Below are positions 35,735 through 49,167 of a stretch of 64,000 nucleotides of DNA, in pieces. Where the stretch lies: contig NW_019211455.1 in the NCBI RefSeq assembly GCF_002443255.2, positions 39,971,449 through 40,035,448 on the forward strand, read 5' to 3'. A program made the translations under genes and the position numbers. The stretch comes from Varroa destructor. Its lineage: Eukaryota > Arthropoda > Arachnida > Mesostigmata > Varroidae. The notes under the pieces are model-generated. The model made no database searches. It had not been told where the DNA came from and was given only the letters and a program-made list of their open reading frames with translations. The first letter of the stretch is position 1. Every line of letters begins with the position of its first letter.

Positions 35735-38700
35735 CTGTAAATCATGACAAACTGTACGTGGCAGACAACACGGCTAATAAGAAATAAGACACTACGATTA
35801 TCATTAAAACACTAAAAAAGGCTACCAGTAAAAATGAATTCCCCTTTATATCACAATTTTAAACGTTTGAAATTGCAGCACCTGTATTAAAATAGAGACC
35901 ACTTACTACAGTAAACCACTGTGTCATTCTAATAAAATAATAAGCTGGCGTTTGATTCCTTAATTACACCGAGGTTCTACGATGGATCCTTACGGAGAAG
36001 AGATAAAAGGACAAATCGACGAGAGAAGATTGTATATATGCTTTAAGGTCGTAAATCGATTTTACTTCGGGGGTTGCGGGTTGAGCGCGAAAGAAATAAT
36101 TTGATGAGAGACGATTGCTTGACCGTCAGGGGCCTAGAAATAGCCGATTCGAGGTGATTTCTGCTGTTTATCTTTATTGTTCGTTCGCGTTAACTCAAGT
36201 CTAGCGCCTTGGGCTTTGTCCGCTTTGCCCATTTCGGGACCACCATCGTTGCTCGTCTTTTTTCTTGGCTCTCTTGCTCAATGACACCCCTAAGGATGAG
36301 AGTAGTAGAGCCTTTCAAGGTCTTTTAAGTGGAGACCGAATATCGGGGCCAAGGAACCCTTCTATTGGTGTTCAACAGGTTGGCTGGTTGGATTTGTGCG
36401 AGTCCAACCATTTTCATTGGGCCTCGTCACTTGCCTTCTTCGTTGCAAAGCATGAACGGCTCGAATCATGCACAGATGAACGTCAACAATGTTTCTGTTC
36501 GGGAGCAGCTTATTTTACGGTAACCAACTTCGCAGGTTGACATGCAGTGTTCCACATTGCAGTAGCATGTACTGACCTAGTACAGATTGATATTGGTTCC
36601 CACCAATCGAAGAGTGTAGACACGTCGAAATGCGAGCGATAGGAAAGTTGTAGCTCGTAACCACCCGCAAATTCTCTCTGCCGTTCAGCTGCCGTCATTG
36701 TTTGTCCTTTTTTTTCCTATGGCACAGATATATGACAAATTGAAAGCACTCGATGACGAAACAGCGCGCAAGCAAGTGGCCAGCGTGTACTTACTGAGAG
36801 CTGGGTAGAGAGATTCGGCCGGGGGCACGATCTCTATATGTGTGCAGTTTTTTTGAGCATATACTCCCGAAAAGGACTAGCTGCTAGCTTATAAGCGTCA
36901 TGAACTATTAGTTATAGCAGAAACCAAGGAATGAAAATATAATCATCAAGTATCGCTGGACGAAATTTATTTCAGTGTAATTTTGCCACATTGGTTCGTC
37001 TTTGGACGAGCAACGTACGATGATATACTGTTCTGCTGTAACGGAAAAAGGTCTCACATACGAGAAAGGCACACGTCTCTGCTGAAAGCTCTAGCTGATA
37101 GCAAATACAGGTGACAGAAGCCTGCTAGGTTCGCTAAAACATAGCTGCTAAAAAATCGATTATTTTAAACATGTCTAAAGAAATATTGTAGCCAAGATCA
37201 CCCAGTTGCAAAGATCTATGCGGTGTTGTGCCTTTATGGTAATTTTTTAAATATAGAAAGAATACTACGACAGGCGCGGATCGGCGTCCGTATCCAAGAT
37301 CCTTTAACTTCGTTGTATCTGTCCTCCCTTTTCGCAATAGGGAGCACTAGAATATGATTTATTGCGCCGACGACTTCAGTGGTCATTCAAGCCCGTAGCT
37401 AATCAGGGCCAGGTACATTCAAAAAGATGAAGCGACACCACATTACACCAAAGAAAAAGGACAAAATTCGCATAATTGGTCACTTACGGATGGAGGTTCT
37501 GGGTTGACGCCGACCGATTTTCGCGTAAACGCAGCTGCGTAATAGGGCAGCGCAAGCGCCATTTCACGCGGCGGGGACCGACACTGTGGGTACAATGGAC
37601 GTGTCGTGTATAGCCAGTTATGGGGAGAATATTTCCCGTATGAAAAAAGAAGCTTTTTCCACGGCTTTTTTTGACTCAACACAGAGACGTCGAACGCTAA
37701 ATGGAATACAGACGTTCGCATGAATGTTGGTGTAACACCTTTCCTGATGACGGACCTTGCATTAGTATTTGTCTGTCCGACAATACAGAGAGCGGCCGGA
37801 AGACTGTAATTCATCATTATATTCTATGTACGATGTGATCAGTAATGATGTTAGCAGCCATCGCTGTCGCATTATGACTCTATGCGTTTGTGTGGCACCC
37901 GTTGTTCAATCGGTTGAATTTATTCGTTGACTATCAATTAAGCTTTGTGTGCATGAAGCCGTGGATTCGGGGTTTCAATGAAGGGTTAACAGTAAACATG
38001 TCGAATACAATATTTTTAATGAACTTTCCATTCTTACTATGGCATCAATGATGGTGTAATATGGACAACTAAGAAGAAAAGCGGAACACAGAAATATTTC
38101 TATCTTTAACTAGCAAGCTTATCTGTTCAAATTGAGGGCCTTGGTGTACACCATCAGTGTGGCTCAATCGTTATTTAAAAGGACACCTAAGTCAATATAA
38201 TCGATATCTCAGGCCTAATAACGACTATTTCAGGACAGCATCCGTAGGCATACAGGCGCCTACCACGTTTCCCATGTGGACGAAAGCAACCAGAGGGCGC
38301 TAGTGTAAGCCCTACTTTGCAAAAACACATATGGGACAAGCTGTGTAACTAAAGACATGATTATGTGAAGGCCACGGCTTTTCCTTAGACTACAGTGTGC
38401 GTCATATGTAAAGTGGAAATACCATAGAAGTAAGGGTTCTAGCGTGAGTAGTTGGCTATGCGCTGAAATTATGCTTTGTCTAGCGGTCAGCAGTGAAATT
38501 AGATTCATTCATGTTTATTTATGGGGAATAATATCTGTCCATTATTAGAGTTAGTAATAGTAATCCCGTCTGAAAGGCAGAAGTTCTGTATATGGATGAT
38601 AGGGTGTTACCAATGATTTTACGTCGTGGACATTTCCATCTGAGATTTATACCATACGTTTCCGCTAATGCCCAAGCACACGAGTCACGATTCTGTCAAG

Positions 38701-40182
38701 CATTTACATGTTTGTCTCTTATCGAAATATAAATAACAACTACGTTTGTATACAATTATTTTCGATATAATGATAATAGCCAAATGTTAACTGTGCTATA
38801 GACACAGATTTTGTACGTATCAATGGGTAACCGGTCTTCAACAATACACGGTACACTGTTTCGATCCTTTCGACCTTATCCTTATGTTAATCGTTGAACT
38901 AGATGATGACGAAACCCGGACATGTGCCACTGGCTAAAGCGCAGTTTTTTTTTTAAGCCAGATTATGCTACGCGCTGGAAAGACCCAATTCGACGTGATC
39001 GGTAATGGCCAACCCTTACAGGATATTGTAAGAACAGCTGAGATCCACTCATGTCAATGTATACATGATTAGTCTGTCGCAGAAATGAATATGTTTGTGC
39101 AGATATATCATCAATGAATTGTCTGGATCGTTATTGATACTATTGTACCATGTTCAAGCATATAAGTGGTGGGGGAACTCACGTTTTACGATTCCAGACG
39201 GTGCGATGCAACGGACTGCCAAGATAATCGCTTTGGATCCAGTTGATGGCAAAAGCGCCGCTCTGTTTGGATATGTTTTTAAAGGCTGTGATATCTTAAT
39301 CGAGGGGAGTCCTTAGAGCACTCCGCTCATTTCTCGTTTGCACCCCTCTCGTTGTTACAAGGTTGCGCCATAGTGAGTGCCGGCTAAAAGTGAGAGCAAG
39401 CCTAATACTTCAAGCTGTCCAGGGACGTTGATCCTAGTAATGCATGGTGTCGTAGGTGCTATTAGATGCCGAGGACAAACCATTTTTGGCCATAATCAAG
39501 TATGCCGTACCACAAGCACCAGTTCTGGTATTGGCTAGTTCTATATCTACAACATGACAATCTTGCGAACAAACAGCTTAGCTACACATGTTCACTCAGA
39601 TACGTCTGCTGCTTCCTACTTCGTAATAAGGCAATTTTTCTATGTGCCATTTTGTTTTGCCATTTATGCGCACTTCTACAGCAACCTACTTGAAGAAAAA
39701 TTTTGATAGAGGGGGCGCTACGTCAGTGCATGACTAAGTGTGGTCAGTATGCTGCCCTGATTTTCTATCTATATCTTTGTCAATACGAATGTTTATTTGA
39801 ATTTACATCGTCAGTTTGTTTATGCATTTTGACATATTGAAAAGACGCTTCACCCATCGGCACACTGTCACAGATTTACCTGTGGGTTTAAAAGAAACTC
39901 GCAGGCATTCGGAGAGCCTTTTCGTCAAAGATGAATAGAACGATTTTATCCCACGGACGTTCGTGCACGTCAAACTTTTCCCGACCGGCCAGCGGATGCT
40001 ACCTTTGGGTATTTCAGCAAGATAGTCTATTTACATTGGAAATTCTTCGTTTGTTGTTTACTTTGAGAATAAGTTGACCCCGAGGCAAGGTTCGTATCAC
40101 AGCTACCATCTCTTTACGATCATGTTATACATTATGAAAATTGTAAGCTCTTGACATCATTTGTTCGGTAAATACTACGTAA

Positions 40183-40185
<3 letters not shown>
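35735..40185. other. Unassigned sequence
   Basis: No gene supported. The frame at 39095-39316 is ordinary-looking but lacks splice or codon support. The 124-codon minus frame at 37443-37817 is likewise unsupported. Confidence 0.5.

Positions 40186-40242
<57 letters not shown>
40186..40242. repeat. 57-bp AT dinucleotide microsatellite
   Basis: A perfect alternating AT run, the longest sequenced one in the window. It generates a meaningless Tyr-Ile frame on the minus strand. Confidence 0.97.
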
Positions 40243-40244
<2 letters not shown>

Positions 40245-40637
40245 ATGTGTGTTGTTGTGAGAACGTGTGCACGAGGTTTGAGGGATTTTAAATAAAAATG
40301 TTAGCATAACAAATGGGCAGGTAAGCTACATATTCACCTCCCACCAAGGGATATCCTAGAAAAAGCAGTTGAACGTAATTTGGTTGTGCATTTATTACCA
40401 AAAGATACAACGCAGAACTGGCTTTTCTCTGCTGTTGAAGCTTCATTCAACTGAAAAAAATATATAATAATTCTACCTTGATTTATTGCTATTCCGTCTT
40501 TTCATATTACCAGGTAGACAAGACAATGTTTTCTATGCGAACGATATAGAAGCTCTGTTTCTCGTTTGAACGTCGATCAGTAGGCCGCATCGGACCTCAG
40601 TTAGGGAGCCGGCTTGGAAGCACTTTCTGACTTCCAG
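40243..40637. other. Unassigned stretch with isolated splice-like words
   Basis: A strong isolated donor (GGGCAG followed by GTAAGC at 40321-40326) has no acceptor ahead of it. A strong pyrimidine tract ends in CCAG at 40510-40513 and could open a very short exon (17 codons to a TGA). I call neither. Confidence 0.4.
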
Positions 40638-40912
40638 CCAGCGTCATATCAGAGTGTCCTGTCCCCGAGATGCACGAGAAAGAAGATAGCGCTGTCCCTC
40701 ACCACGGCTGGACTTACACGCCGAATACGTTAGTGCGCGAGTCGGTCGCGAAGTTATCCAGGTCAGAAAGCTACAGGAAGAGATATCCAGCAAGGGAAAG
40801 ACTCCGAGGCCGCTCATATGTCAGGTTGTGGGCAGGTTTCATGCTGTGGACTCCGTTTAATCCCAGCTGTTTCTTCCCGGTGCCTCGTATTCCGTGTCTC
40901 CGCGCGCACTGA
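40638..40912 (+). CDS. Candidate coding exon with elevated third-position G+C
   Basis: The frame is open from 40630 to TGA at 40910-40912, with ATG at 40670 and G at -3. Over its 80 ATG-initiated codons, third-position G+C is about 62% versus 54% and 50% at positions 2 and 1. An acceptor (TTTCTGACTTCCAG, AG at 40636-40637) could open the exon before the ATG. The product is basic and Ser/Arg-rich in the middle, with a Trp/Phe/Pro-rich tail, and is not recognised. No AATAAA follows within about 150 nt. It could be a small gene, an exon, or a GC-rich chance frame. Confidence 0.2.
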
Positions 40913-43900
40913 ATGAACTGTGTATGTTGGAACGTATTACATTTTGTCAAGCCATTTGCTGTTGTTCCAGTGAACGTTAATGAAGCCCGCCGTTGCGGCG
41001 CGGTCTATTGTCTGTCAAAAATGAACTACCTCAACGGGTGTTCAAGATATTTCTAATAACACATGATAACTTTCTTCGAAATGTGCAACATTTTTACTCA
41101 TCGAAGCAGTACATTGTAGCATTTTCAAGCATCTCATGCTTTATAAATACATTTTATACATATATATTTATAGCTATTCTATTTTTAAGCACGACATTCT
41201 AACTTGCATGCTTTTGTACATCATAAAATCTGCGCATAACGAGTGCAAATACAGAACTCACTGTTTCTGCACATTCATTCGCGTCTATTGATCAAGAGAT
41301 TGCGCACCAGGCCAGAGTAATGCAAAACAATCCATGAACGAAAAGTCTCATTCTACAAACTAGTCAAAATAATGGTTACGGACTGGGGTTGTAGAACTGG
41401 GGGAAGCTTCGCTCTCTCGAGCAAACTTTACGCGAAACACAAGCGCCACATACACGAAAAGAAATGGTCGGAGCTCTGACCAGCAACGAAACCGTGGTGG
41501 TGGTAGTTATAGAAGTCAGTGCCACATGGAAGCGACCAAGAAATATGAACGAAGCTTGTGAATGATGATGCTGCTCCTGCTGGAACACCGATGATGGCTG
41601 GGCGATGGTGAGCACCGCCTGGGCATTCTTGTACAGGAAAAAAGCCCCAGCGGAAGAAGCGAACTCCCGGTAAGCCTAACGCAGTGCATAACAGTAGCGC
41701 CAGAGCATGACGCAACCCGGTGCTGGACGATGACTCGACCGACCTAGTCGGTGGCCCGCGGGAATTCGCATGCTTCTTGTGAATAGGGACGAGTTAAAGG
41801 TATCGCGTGGAAAAGATATGAGTGGGAAAGCGCCGGGTAGCTTTTAATAAGCAGTCACTTACTGAAAGTTTTGTAGGAAGGATAGGTTTAAAGGGAAACG
41901 AACTGAGGGTGTGAGCATTGAGATGATGAGTGCGCGGTCCGCGTGAAACTCAGCCGATGACGGCGACGTACGAAATAAAGGGAGGCGGAATGATTGAGTT
42001 GAGTGAGATCAGCCGAGAAAAAAATTTCATGTTGAAGCAGGCCGCCTGTTGTCCCGTATTTTCATAATAATGATAATCTTCATCGGTTTCCACAGAAATG
42101 CAGACGAGAAAGAACTAGAGGAGGTATCGATAAGTGTTTGCTGTTTGTTCGATAAATATTGCTATTAATCTAGAATGATTGCAATTGCAGCAAGTTGCCA
42201 ATGCTATTACTAATTAACAGTCGTAGAAGCAGTGCTGGTAGAGCAACTATAGAATTAATACGAGCTTGCTTAGTAGTCAAATATGGTCAGAAAACCACTC
42301 CTACATGAGACAGTTGCACTCTACAGGGCTATATAGCTAAAATACTATAGAAATAGTGAGCTGTAGAACAACCACCTCACTATGCAAACTAAAACCCGAT
42401 GATCGCCGGCCAGTCCCACCGACTAACCAGCCCACCGCGCTTTACTATTTGCTTTCTATGTTGGCCATAATGGGACTGGTGTCGGGTCCACGTCGGCGGG
42501 CAAATTTGAAATGCAAATGGTTTTGAATCACACACGGTTTTCCTAGCTCCCCGATGGCAGTCTCTACCGTTGCGCTGTAGAGGCGTTGCTAAAACCGCAG
42601 GCGGCCATCAGCTTCAGTCCGCCCTCTAACTCGCGGACATCACTACTGGTGATTACGCAATAGTAAATGTGGCAGTGGCTGTGACTGTCTCATTGGCGGA
42701 CGGAACATCTGTGTACTTTGGGCGTATGGTTATGCGTTGTACCGCCTCGCGGTTAGTGACCATATGTTCAAGCAATGGGAGGCTAGGAAGCAACGGCAGA
42801 GAAAAGGATCACGTGGGGTAAAGGAGGGGAAATCGCGCGGGTAAATTTTCGGAGTTTGTCCTACTGCTGGGTAGGGGGAGACGGTGATATGAATACGAAA
42901 TCCGTATAATCACAACCACTATCGTGACTGGACAACTACCGGGATTCCTGCATGGGAGCCTATATACGGTAGTTGCAGTAGTGACTAGCGGTGAAAGTAA
43001 AGCTGGGAGCATGTGAGGACCGCACCAAGCGTAGGACAGCAGTTTCAGACGGACCCCTGCCGTGGTGTCCTATATCTTATATAGATAAAGATGTATGTTG
43101 TAGATATAATAATAATAATATATAATTAGGCCTATTGTCCTTCGAACGTCATCCTTGCCTTATGTGTGTTCGCACATCGTTTATATCAAGTTCATGCAGA
43201 AGTAATTTAGGATTTTGTTGATCGCTCCCTTCTTTAAACCTTTCGCTTGCCGTTGGTGTCATATTATGAACCGTTGGAAAACTTTCAGTTTGCCGTAAAA
43301 GGCTGTTGTGATTCATTTGTCCAATAATGACATAATTTTGTATTAGGCTCGCTCGCTAAAAATAATGTCACTTGTTTTTCCATATTTTCTAATGTCAAAA
43401 AGCTGTGGAAGTGTCACAGATATTTGTTCCGCGTATGGTGACGACTTAAGAGGTGGCAGATATAGGCTATTCAATAATTATCGTCAACCACTTCGAAGTG
43501 TGTTTTTTTAAGCGAAAATGCCATATTTAAACGAAACAAGCCACTTCTGAGTAATACTTTTGGTCTTTTACTTGGCCAACTTGGAATAGTTTTCTTATTA
43601 ATTTCGAACAAAGTGGTGACAACGCTCATATGAGCAAGCAGTTTTTTTTTACTGATGTGTAACGTCATCATCCGCAAAGCAAAGCATTGAGAAATAGCAA
43701 ACCCGTTAAAAATGGCCACTCTTTATGCACAAACTCCAATGTATACACGTTAATGCGCTCTGTGTGCTCAGGCTTTGGGACGTCCGTGTATAGGTGGACT
43801 CCGTCATTTTCATATGTGTAGCAATACCAGTATAAACGGTTCAACATCTTGTCTCAAGCTGGACATACTGTTCTCAAGTCAAACGGGTTGGGGCCCGGGT

Positions 43901-46900
43901 AGCTGTGATGCGATGTCGTCTGCATTGGTCTTCACCATTACTGCAGTCGACGGTTTATTCATTATCTGCGACGGGTCTGCGTCCTAGGGGGTTGTGTATA
44001 CATTGCTTTGGCATGGAGCACAGTTGCGCCATGGATGCATATGCATATATGGGGTACGTATCATGCAACAAACTTGCTCGGTGTTTGCTCACTCGTTCAT
44101 GTCGCCCTTGATATTCTAATGGAAGGGCATTCAAGATAGCACATTTAAAAGATTGGGTTGGATGGGGCAGATACGTAGTTTACCAACATCGCTAGATCGA
44201 CTGAGCGAGATGCAAAGGTTACAGAAAGGTGTGGCGGCAGACTTCTATTGGTTTTGAGATATGGGTGCTATATATAGTAGAGAAGCAGCTGTCGTATAGC
44301 AAGTAGATAGGAATCTTACTTATAGATCTGCCTTATTTTCTGCACGTTGCGTTGTAGGTCAATAACGCGCATTCTTCGCGTGTTACGGCAACAGAAATTC
44401 GACTTTATGAGTGAACGTGTGTGTTTCGGACAGTGTAGAATATGAACAAATAGGAGCACTTTTTTTACTGAAATCCACGACGAGAGGAAAATACGAAACA
44501 CATAGGACGTCTAGGTGGATTTCGCCGCGGGTCAGTAATTACCTAGTATCTTAACCTTCGTTTCTTGTCTTCTGATCCTGATTCTTTGTTTCGTTCTGAG
44601 TGAACACAGATTATTTCTGCCTCGCCGTTTTGGGCAGAAAGTCTCTATTTATTTTATTAAGATCCTCTGCGAAGATTACATCACACAAATCAAGTGGGTA
44701 CAATTTTATAACAGCAAAAACTCGTAAAGGTTTAATCCTTTGTGTCTCTTCTACGATTCCCTAATCTTGTGTTCGTCGACCAAAGGTAACGTCAAACGAG
44801 TGGGAAAGATTGAGAAAAGGGAAACACTTCGTGGCAATGATACTCACTTGACAAAAATGTTTGAACCTTCGCGAAGAATTCCCGTGTAGTGTATCCTGTA
44901 CAACTGATGCGACAGCTTCATAATTTGACTGCATGGGAAAGAGCCTTTTTATGCAATTACTACGCAGCCGACTCAGGGCATTTTAGATCCTCTTTCCTCA
45001 CTGCCGGAAGAAATATAATTCATCGACTTAGTCAAACCTTCGCCCAATTATCCCCTTTGGCTATTCATTGCTGGTACGTTCGCTCATCTACCGGCTTGTA
45101 GCAGTACCGTAAAGAGGTCTGTCTAAAGAGGAACTGAACCTAGTTATGCTCCCGTCCTGTGTAACGGTGAACGTTGCTACTTGGCAAGCTTTTTTTATGC
45201 ATGTGATTTAGTAACAATAAGCGTTATATCCTTTTTCTTCTGTGTGGCCCCTAGTTTCCGCACTTCCTTTGCCCGTGGGTGGATGGATTTTCTGCTGGAT
45301 TCCCCTGACTTCTCCTCCTCACAATGGTAGACACAGCGCTAGAGAAGAGAAGACCTGTGCGGTAGAACAAGCCAAAGCTAAATTATTGCAACTGCTGTCC
45401 CGACTAGTCGCCTCGTCCTGAATAACAAGTGTGCCTGATGAGCAAGGCCTAAGAGCAGGCCATCCTTTCCTCGGAACTGCCATTTCGTCGGCTATACCCC
45501 AACACTATGGCAGGAAGTGAGCAGATCTATTGTAGTTGTAGTACGGTCGGTTTGGTGAGGAGGATGCAGCTACCATATGGTCTTAGTAGGAACAGCCAAC
45601 GACATGGAATCTTATCTGTTGTTGCAATTGTTTGGCATAGCATCGGAATAGAGCAGAACACAGTCAGCCCTTACAATGACCCTCCGACCTGCACAGCTAG
45701 AGTAAAAAGCGCTCATGTAAGCGCTTCTCACGCGGTGGGCAAAAGGAAGAAAAGTTTTTAACAGATATGAGATAGTTTGCCGCTCCGCTACCATACTATG
45801 GAAAAATCTGTGCAATGGTCAACCAGACAGGGAACCCGAGCGGCTATATATATGCACATGTATTCCACGAGAAAATATACATTCGTGCATTAATGTATGC
45901 ACTGATACGTTTTTGTATATATGCATATGCTATAGATGTTTAAAATGGACAAACGAAGTTATGATACTTCAATATGCATACCGGTAATATAATTATATCC
46001 AGACACATGAGGGGAGCAATATGACATAATAAGTTTAGAAAAAGGCAAAAACTGCTGAACACTAACTATAATGAGGAGGAAAAAGCGCAAAAAGAAGGTC
46101 GGTCTCGGCGTGCCGTTCAGAAAAAACTAGGACCAACAATGTTATTGAGAAATTTGTTAAATACGTAGTTTATTTAATATATTAAATTGCTTATAACAAA
46201 AGCAATTTTCTGATGCAACCAAATTAATTCCAGAGGAATGTCTCTACTCTGATTCCTTTAGATTATCAACCATCACTGGACTTGTCAGAACTGTTTCCAC
46301 AGTTCCCTTGGGAGCCAATAATTCCGTTTGGCCATCCGGTATTATTATGTGGCGCTTGCCCTGATTGCTTGTTCTCACTAGCTGTCCCGAAATAATTATC
46401 ATACGCGCCGATCGGTCCTTTTTTGACCCAGCCAGCCGACAGTGTTCAGTTTTTCATGTCTGCTAATTGCCCCCGTTCGCCCAATTTGCCCACCCTCTCA
46501 GATGAGTTGATTAGGCTGTATTGCTAAGAGATTCGGCAAAAGAAAATCTAGCGTCCCGAGCAATGAAGACGATTTGTAAACTCGGTCGTTTTGTCAAAGG
46601 AACAACATAGCGCTGGTGGCACTTTACTGTTATTGGCGATGACAGTAGAGGGCCTAGCTGCTACTGTTCACGTTCACGCGATCCTCGCCAATCTTCTTGA
46701 TCTGTTCGAGAATAATGATGGTCGAACGGTCAGCTAGATATAGAATAGTGGCAGCCCCCAGAGGAGGGTGCTTACAACGCCTCTGTGGCCCCCGTAAAGG
46801 ATGCTGGAGCTTTTGCTAGTAGACGCGGTAAAGTAGGGGGATATTCAGTCACACAGATGTTTCCGCGTGATTGCACGCAATAGGGCGGCACAATGACGTG

Positions 46901-47596
46901 GGTAACGTACAGCAATAGAGGCGTTATGGGAAATGCGACCAAGGTGTCGTTCTGTGAGAATACCAACGAGGTGGAAAGGTTGATAGACAGGAAGACGGAA
47001 TGGCGTACGGGATAGGTAGAAACCCCGAGGCTAGAGACTGGGGGACCCTTTTCCAGCCACAGGGGACGCCAGAAGCCAAAGGATCGAAGGTTGTTTTGCG
47101 TCGTACAGCAATTTTATGCGGAATCTTGTCTCGCCATCCTATATAATATCATACCTTGTCTGTCTTTTCTGATCTTTCGCACCGGATAAGGCACTCCTTT
47201 CGAGTGAAATAGCCCAGAAATAGATAGCTTTATAGTGGGAAGAAAATTGTATAAGAAATGTTTTTAATCCACATTCGAATTCCAATCGACTACTAAGGCG
47301 GCGTTCTGTACCGCCATTATTGTCGGCGATGCCACCCTAGAATTAAACTCTGCCCGGCTTTGACGGCGACTCCAAACTGCAGTGGTTTGGCGTTACGGCC
47401 ACTTTCACTATCGTGTTGGAGGTAGCCTATAGACCGTCTGACAGGGGAACGTGGTATTATAGTTGTTGTACTGGTTGTAGGTACAGCCGCGCTGGTGAGG
47501 GTGAAGCGGAAGGGGCGACGAACATAGTCTAGTTGAGTCAACTCTGCCTGCTCTAAACCGATACAAACTCCGTAACTCTCTGTTCCTCCTACTTAC
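40913..47596. other. Unassigned sequence
   Basis: No gene supported. A strong acceptor, CCTTTTTCTTCTGTGTGGCCCCTAG with AG at 45253-45254, is followed by a short open frame of about 24 codons. A 16-bp AT palindrome lies at 46172-46187. A DREF-like TATCGATA is at 42125-42132. The word ACCACTCCTAC near 42294 matches the arm of the 1286-1353 hairpin but has no inverted partner. Confidence 0.5.
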
Positions 47597-47863
47597 ATGT
47601 CGATGGAGAAAACATTTCCCCGGTGGGTTAGCTGTTCGATCGCGGGCCGTTTGGCAAGGCGAAATGGACATTATTTACGAGCAGTCAAAAGGCTGAAAAA
47701 AGAGGGAAGGACGTCGCTTGGCGAAGCGAAACGCTCAGAGCAGGGGATAGGAGTAAGGGGCAATCTGAGAAACGAGCAAAAACAACGTGTCACGGACGTT
47801 GTGGGGTTTATTGAAGAATCGTTGCTGTGGAGCAGCGCGTTGTTCAAATATTGGAACCATTAA
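47597..47863 (+). other. 88-codon ATG open frame, unrecognised
   Basis: A Lys/Arg/Glu-rich frame starting with ATG at 47597. Third-position G+C is about 55%, slightly above what I take as background. The start context is weak (T at -3). No acceptor, donor or poly(A) signal ties it to a transcript. Confidence 0.13.
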
Positions 47864-48160
47864 GAACAATAATTTCTATTTGATGGGTAAGGTAAATAGT
47901 CTGCTGGTTTCGGTTGTAGTTGTGGTAGCAGTGATTGCTGAAAACTATTACGATGACCGAAGACGGCTAAGGAATCCCGGAAAAGGAATCGAATAGGAGC
48001 AAGTGGAGAGAAGTAATAAAGAAGATCAAGGTAGCTCTGAAATAAAAAGGACTCGAAGGGGTAAAAAAAATTGCAAAAGGTCAAGGACCGACATGCACAA
48101 TCAGCTGGGCCGGTTCACTTTCATTGCATGCTGGGTTCTCCTTCCTTCGCTCAATTTTAG

Positions 48161-48174
48161 TTTTTTTTTTTTTT
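48161..48174 (+). repeat. T14 homopolymer
   Basis: Fourteen T residues. A second T-rich run (T11, G, T8) lies at 48596-48615. Both are 0.5-1 kb upstream of the recursive splice site candidate, with no evident link. Confidence 0.95.
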
Positions 48175-49113
48175 ATGAAGAAAGATGAATCATGCGGTGA
48201 CATTGGTAGTTGGCTTGTCAACGTTCCGGTACACGACGTATTGTATAACTTGTCGAAACCACTTTAAGGTCGATGAGATCGTTAAATCGTTAAAGTTATA
48301 TGAGCGGCTTGCGGGAGCTGTGCTCACATCCTCTCCCTCCGCTCGCTTCCCCTGGCCCCTCAAAGAACTGGAAAAGGTTAAAGGGGTGGCACGCATGCGT
48401 ACGTGAGTGTAGTAGAGCAGCTGCTGATGGGTAACGAACCACGATGGATTACTGAACTGCTTGAAAGAAGAAGACAGAGGATGAAACGATGCTACACGGT
48501 GACAGTCTGCCCTTGTTGTTTATATGAGTTTAATGTAGTGTGGCGATGAATTAACAGAACCTGTATCGAATAAATCAAAGCGGCTGTGGTTGTTATTTTT
48601 TTTTTTGTTTTTTTTCAACTTTTGGGATCAGGCTAGCTGGTGTACTGGCGCAGTGCCTCGTAATGGTTGTAGCACTAAAAGGAAGTTTTGTAATACGGTA
48701 TAGTTGACTTAAAGCTCTACGATGGGAAGCGCTGCGGGTGACTTTTGCGCGTGCGTTGAAAACGTCGACCTCTTCTTGGTTTGAACAAGTCAGTGACAGA
48801 CATATTCTCAACGTATAGAGGATTAGAGATGAGAGAGATATTTGATTAACAAAAAAAAGTCATTTGCAAAATATCTACAGTCTATATCTTGACAGTGCAT
48901 CCGCATGCAATGGTGTCGTCGTGTATGTATCGTAAAATAAATTCAAGCCAAAATGCGTTGAGAGTTTGTCTGGCAAATGACTCAATCCAGCCACTCCGAT
49001 CGAAGCATTTGAAAGATGTTTTCCTATAAACGCATTAGTTAGTTCAGAATTGAACAATCCGCACTGATGTTGCCTAGCCTATTTGGCCTGCGTTCCTGGT
49101 GACGCATAAGGAT
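48175..49113. other. Unassigned sequence
   Basis: No gene supported between the T14 run and the branch box at 49114. Apart from the interrupted T-run at 48596-48615 I see only unique sequence with short overlapping frames. Confidence 0.5.
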
Positions 49114-49167
49114 TACTAACCCGACGGAATCTGAAGAGAACTTTTTTCTGTCTTCTTTCAGGTGAGT
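49114..49167 (+). promoter_or_regulatory. Strong candidate recursive splice site with TACTAAC branch box
   Basis: All elements of a 3' splice site are present: a perfect TACTAAC branch box (49114-49120, branch A at 49119), a pyrimidine tract (CTTTTTTCTGTCTTCTTTCAG) and AG at 49160-49161. The next base begins a full-consensus 5' splice site, GTGAGT (49162-49167). Branch-to-AG spacing is 42 nt, within the normal range. An acceptor fused to a donor leaves a zero-length exon, the defining form of a ratchet point in recursive splicing. An alternative is a tiny exon using a downstream donor, but none was evident. This is the strongest splicing signal in the window and it indicates plus-strand transcription. 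Confidence 0.55.

Noticed and set aside
42294..42304. Copy of the 1286-1353 hairpin arm word (ACCACTCCTAC)
   Set aside because: Only 11 bp match and no inverted partner lies nearby, so it is not evidence of a second element.
45255..45330. Short frame behind the acceptor CCCCTAG at 45248-45254
   Set aside because: Only about 24 codons with no downstream poly(A) signal. It looks plausible only because any short peptide does.
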